From Grimontia indica (GTDB lineage: Bacteria; Pseudomonadota; Gammaproteobacteria; Enterobacterales; Vibrionaceae): DNA of 64,000 nucleotides. Below the pieces are notes generated by a model. The model did no database searches and had not been told where the DNA came from. It was given only the letters and a program-made list of their open reading frames with translations. The position numbers were made by a program, and so were the translations under genes. The stretch is from positions 62,001-126,000 of the forward strand of contig NZ_ANFM02000014.1 in NCBI RefSeq assembly GCF_000333895.2, given 5' to 3'. Position 1 is the first letter of the stretch; every line of letters begins with the position of its first letter. Below, in pieces: positions 63,812 through 64,000 of the stretch.

Positions 63812-64000
63812 TTAGCTCTTGCTCACGTTGCCAAGGCTGGATGATTTACCTACTTCAAGCACTTCGGTGAGTTTGACCGGAGATGCGTAACCGGCGATGT
63901 TCAACATCACGTTACCGTCGCCATTCCCCAATAGAACACTGTTGACGTTCGCGTAGGTGGAAAGCTCAAGATCCTGAGACTTACCATCAATGTTGCCGCT
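63812..64000 (-). CDS. flgD: Flagellar hook cap FlgD, C-terminal part (runs off window)
   Basis: This is the last 62 residues of FlgD, whose beginning lies beyond the window edge at 64000. The translated tail includes YANVNSVLLGNGDGNVMLNIAG and ends VKLTEVLEVGKSSSLGNVSKS. This matches the conserved C-terminus of the hook scaffolding protein, and the position immediately before flgE is the normal one. FlgD caps the growing hook and is exported by the flagellar type III system. Confidence 0.9.
   Translation of the reverse strand, partial: SGNIDGKSQDLELSTYANVNSVLLGNGDGNVMLNIAGYASPVKLTEVLEVGKSSSLGNVSKS

Overview
This window comes from a polarly flagellated gammaproteobacterium, almost certainly a member of the Vibrionaceae. 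The evidence is the FlrA/FlrB/FlrC regulatory cascade, the polar organisers FlhF/FlhG and ParC/ParP, the order flaG-fliD-flaI-fliS, and the order fadL-mlaA-ccm followed directly by chemotaxis genes. An Enterovibrio- or Grimontia-like genus is possible, but the sequence alone does not settle this. No rRNA, tRNA, insertion sequence, CRISPR array or prophage was seen.

Layout. 2-1270: 3' part of fadL (+ strand, start outside the window). 1334-2122: mlaA (-). 2202-9186: complete cytochrome c maturation operon ccmABCDEFGHI (-). 9206-10423: a + strand pair encoding a FliK C-terminal-like protein and a stand-alone FlhB C-terminal-like protein behind a good sigma-28 promoter. 10441-18595 (-): DUF2802, cheW, parP, parC, cheB, cheA, cheZ, cheY, fliA. 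18588-36958 (-): flhG, flhF, flhA, flhB, fliR-Q-P-O-N-M-L-K-J-I-H-G-F-E, i.e. the export apparatus, C ring, MS ring and export ATPase. 37085-41245 (-): flrC, flrB, flrA. 41418-46670 (-): fliS, flaI, fliD, flaG and two flagellins. 47163-54026: a mixed-strand block with a TPR-glycosyltransferase-like gene (+), an AraC regulator / Acg-type flavin oxidoreductase divergent pair, and an MFS sugar-efflux-like transporter / AraC regulator divergent pair. 54074-64000 (-): flgL, flgK, a small unknown membrane protein, flgJ, flgI, flgH, flgG, flgF, flgE and the 3' end of flgD, which runs off the window.

How it works together. FlrA (activator) with sigma-54 should switch on flrBC and the early structural operons. 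FlrB/FlrC then drive hook, rod and first-flagellin genes, and FliA (sigma-28) drives the late genes. By eye I find sigma-54-type -24/-12 elements upstream of flrB, fliE, fliK, fliO, flhA, flgF, flgK, the FlaA-like flagellin and, unexpectedly, the TPR-glycosyltransferase gene. Sigma-28 elements lie upstream of the second flagellin and of the FliK-like/FlhB-like pair. Several sigma-54 elements sit directly behind intrinsic terminators (fliN|fliO, flgE|flgF, flrA|flrB), so the apparent long operons are split into separately driven modules.

Most notable: a FlmG-like candidate flagellin glycosyltransferase wired into the flagellar regulon; a miniature FliK-C/FlhB-C specificity-switch pair; CheA with three tandem copies of a short acidic LID-like motif, opposite a ParP with a ~150-residue Val/Glu/Thr repeat region; and an unexplained membrane protein inside the flg operon. 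All family assignments were made by reading the sequence; no database search was run.
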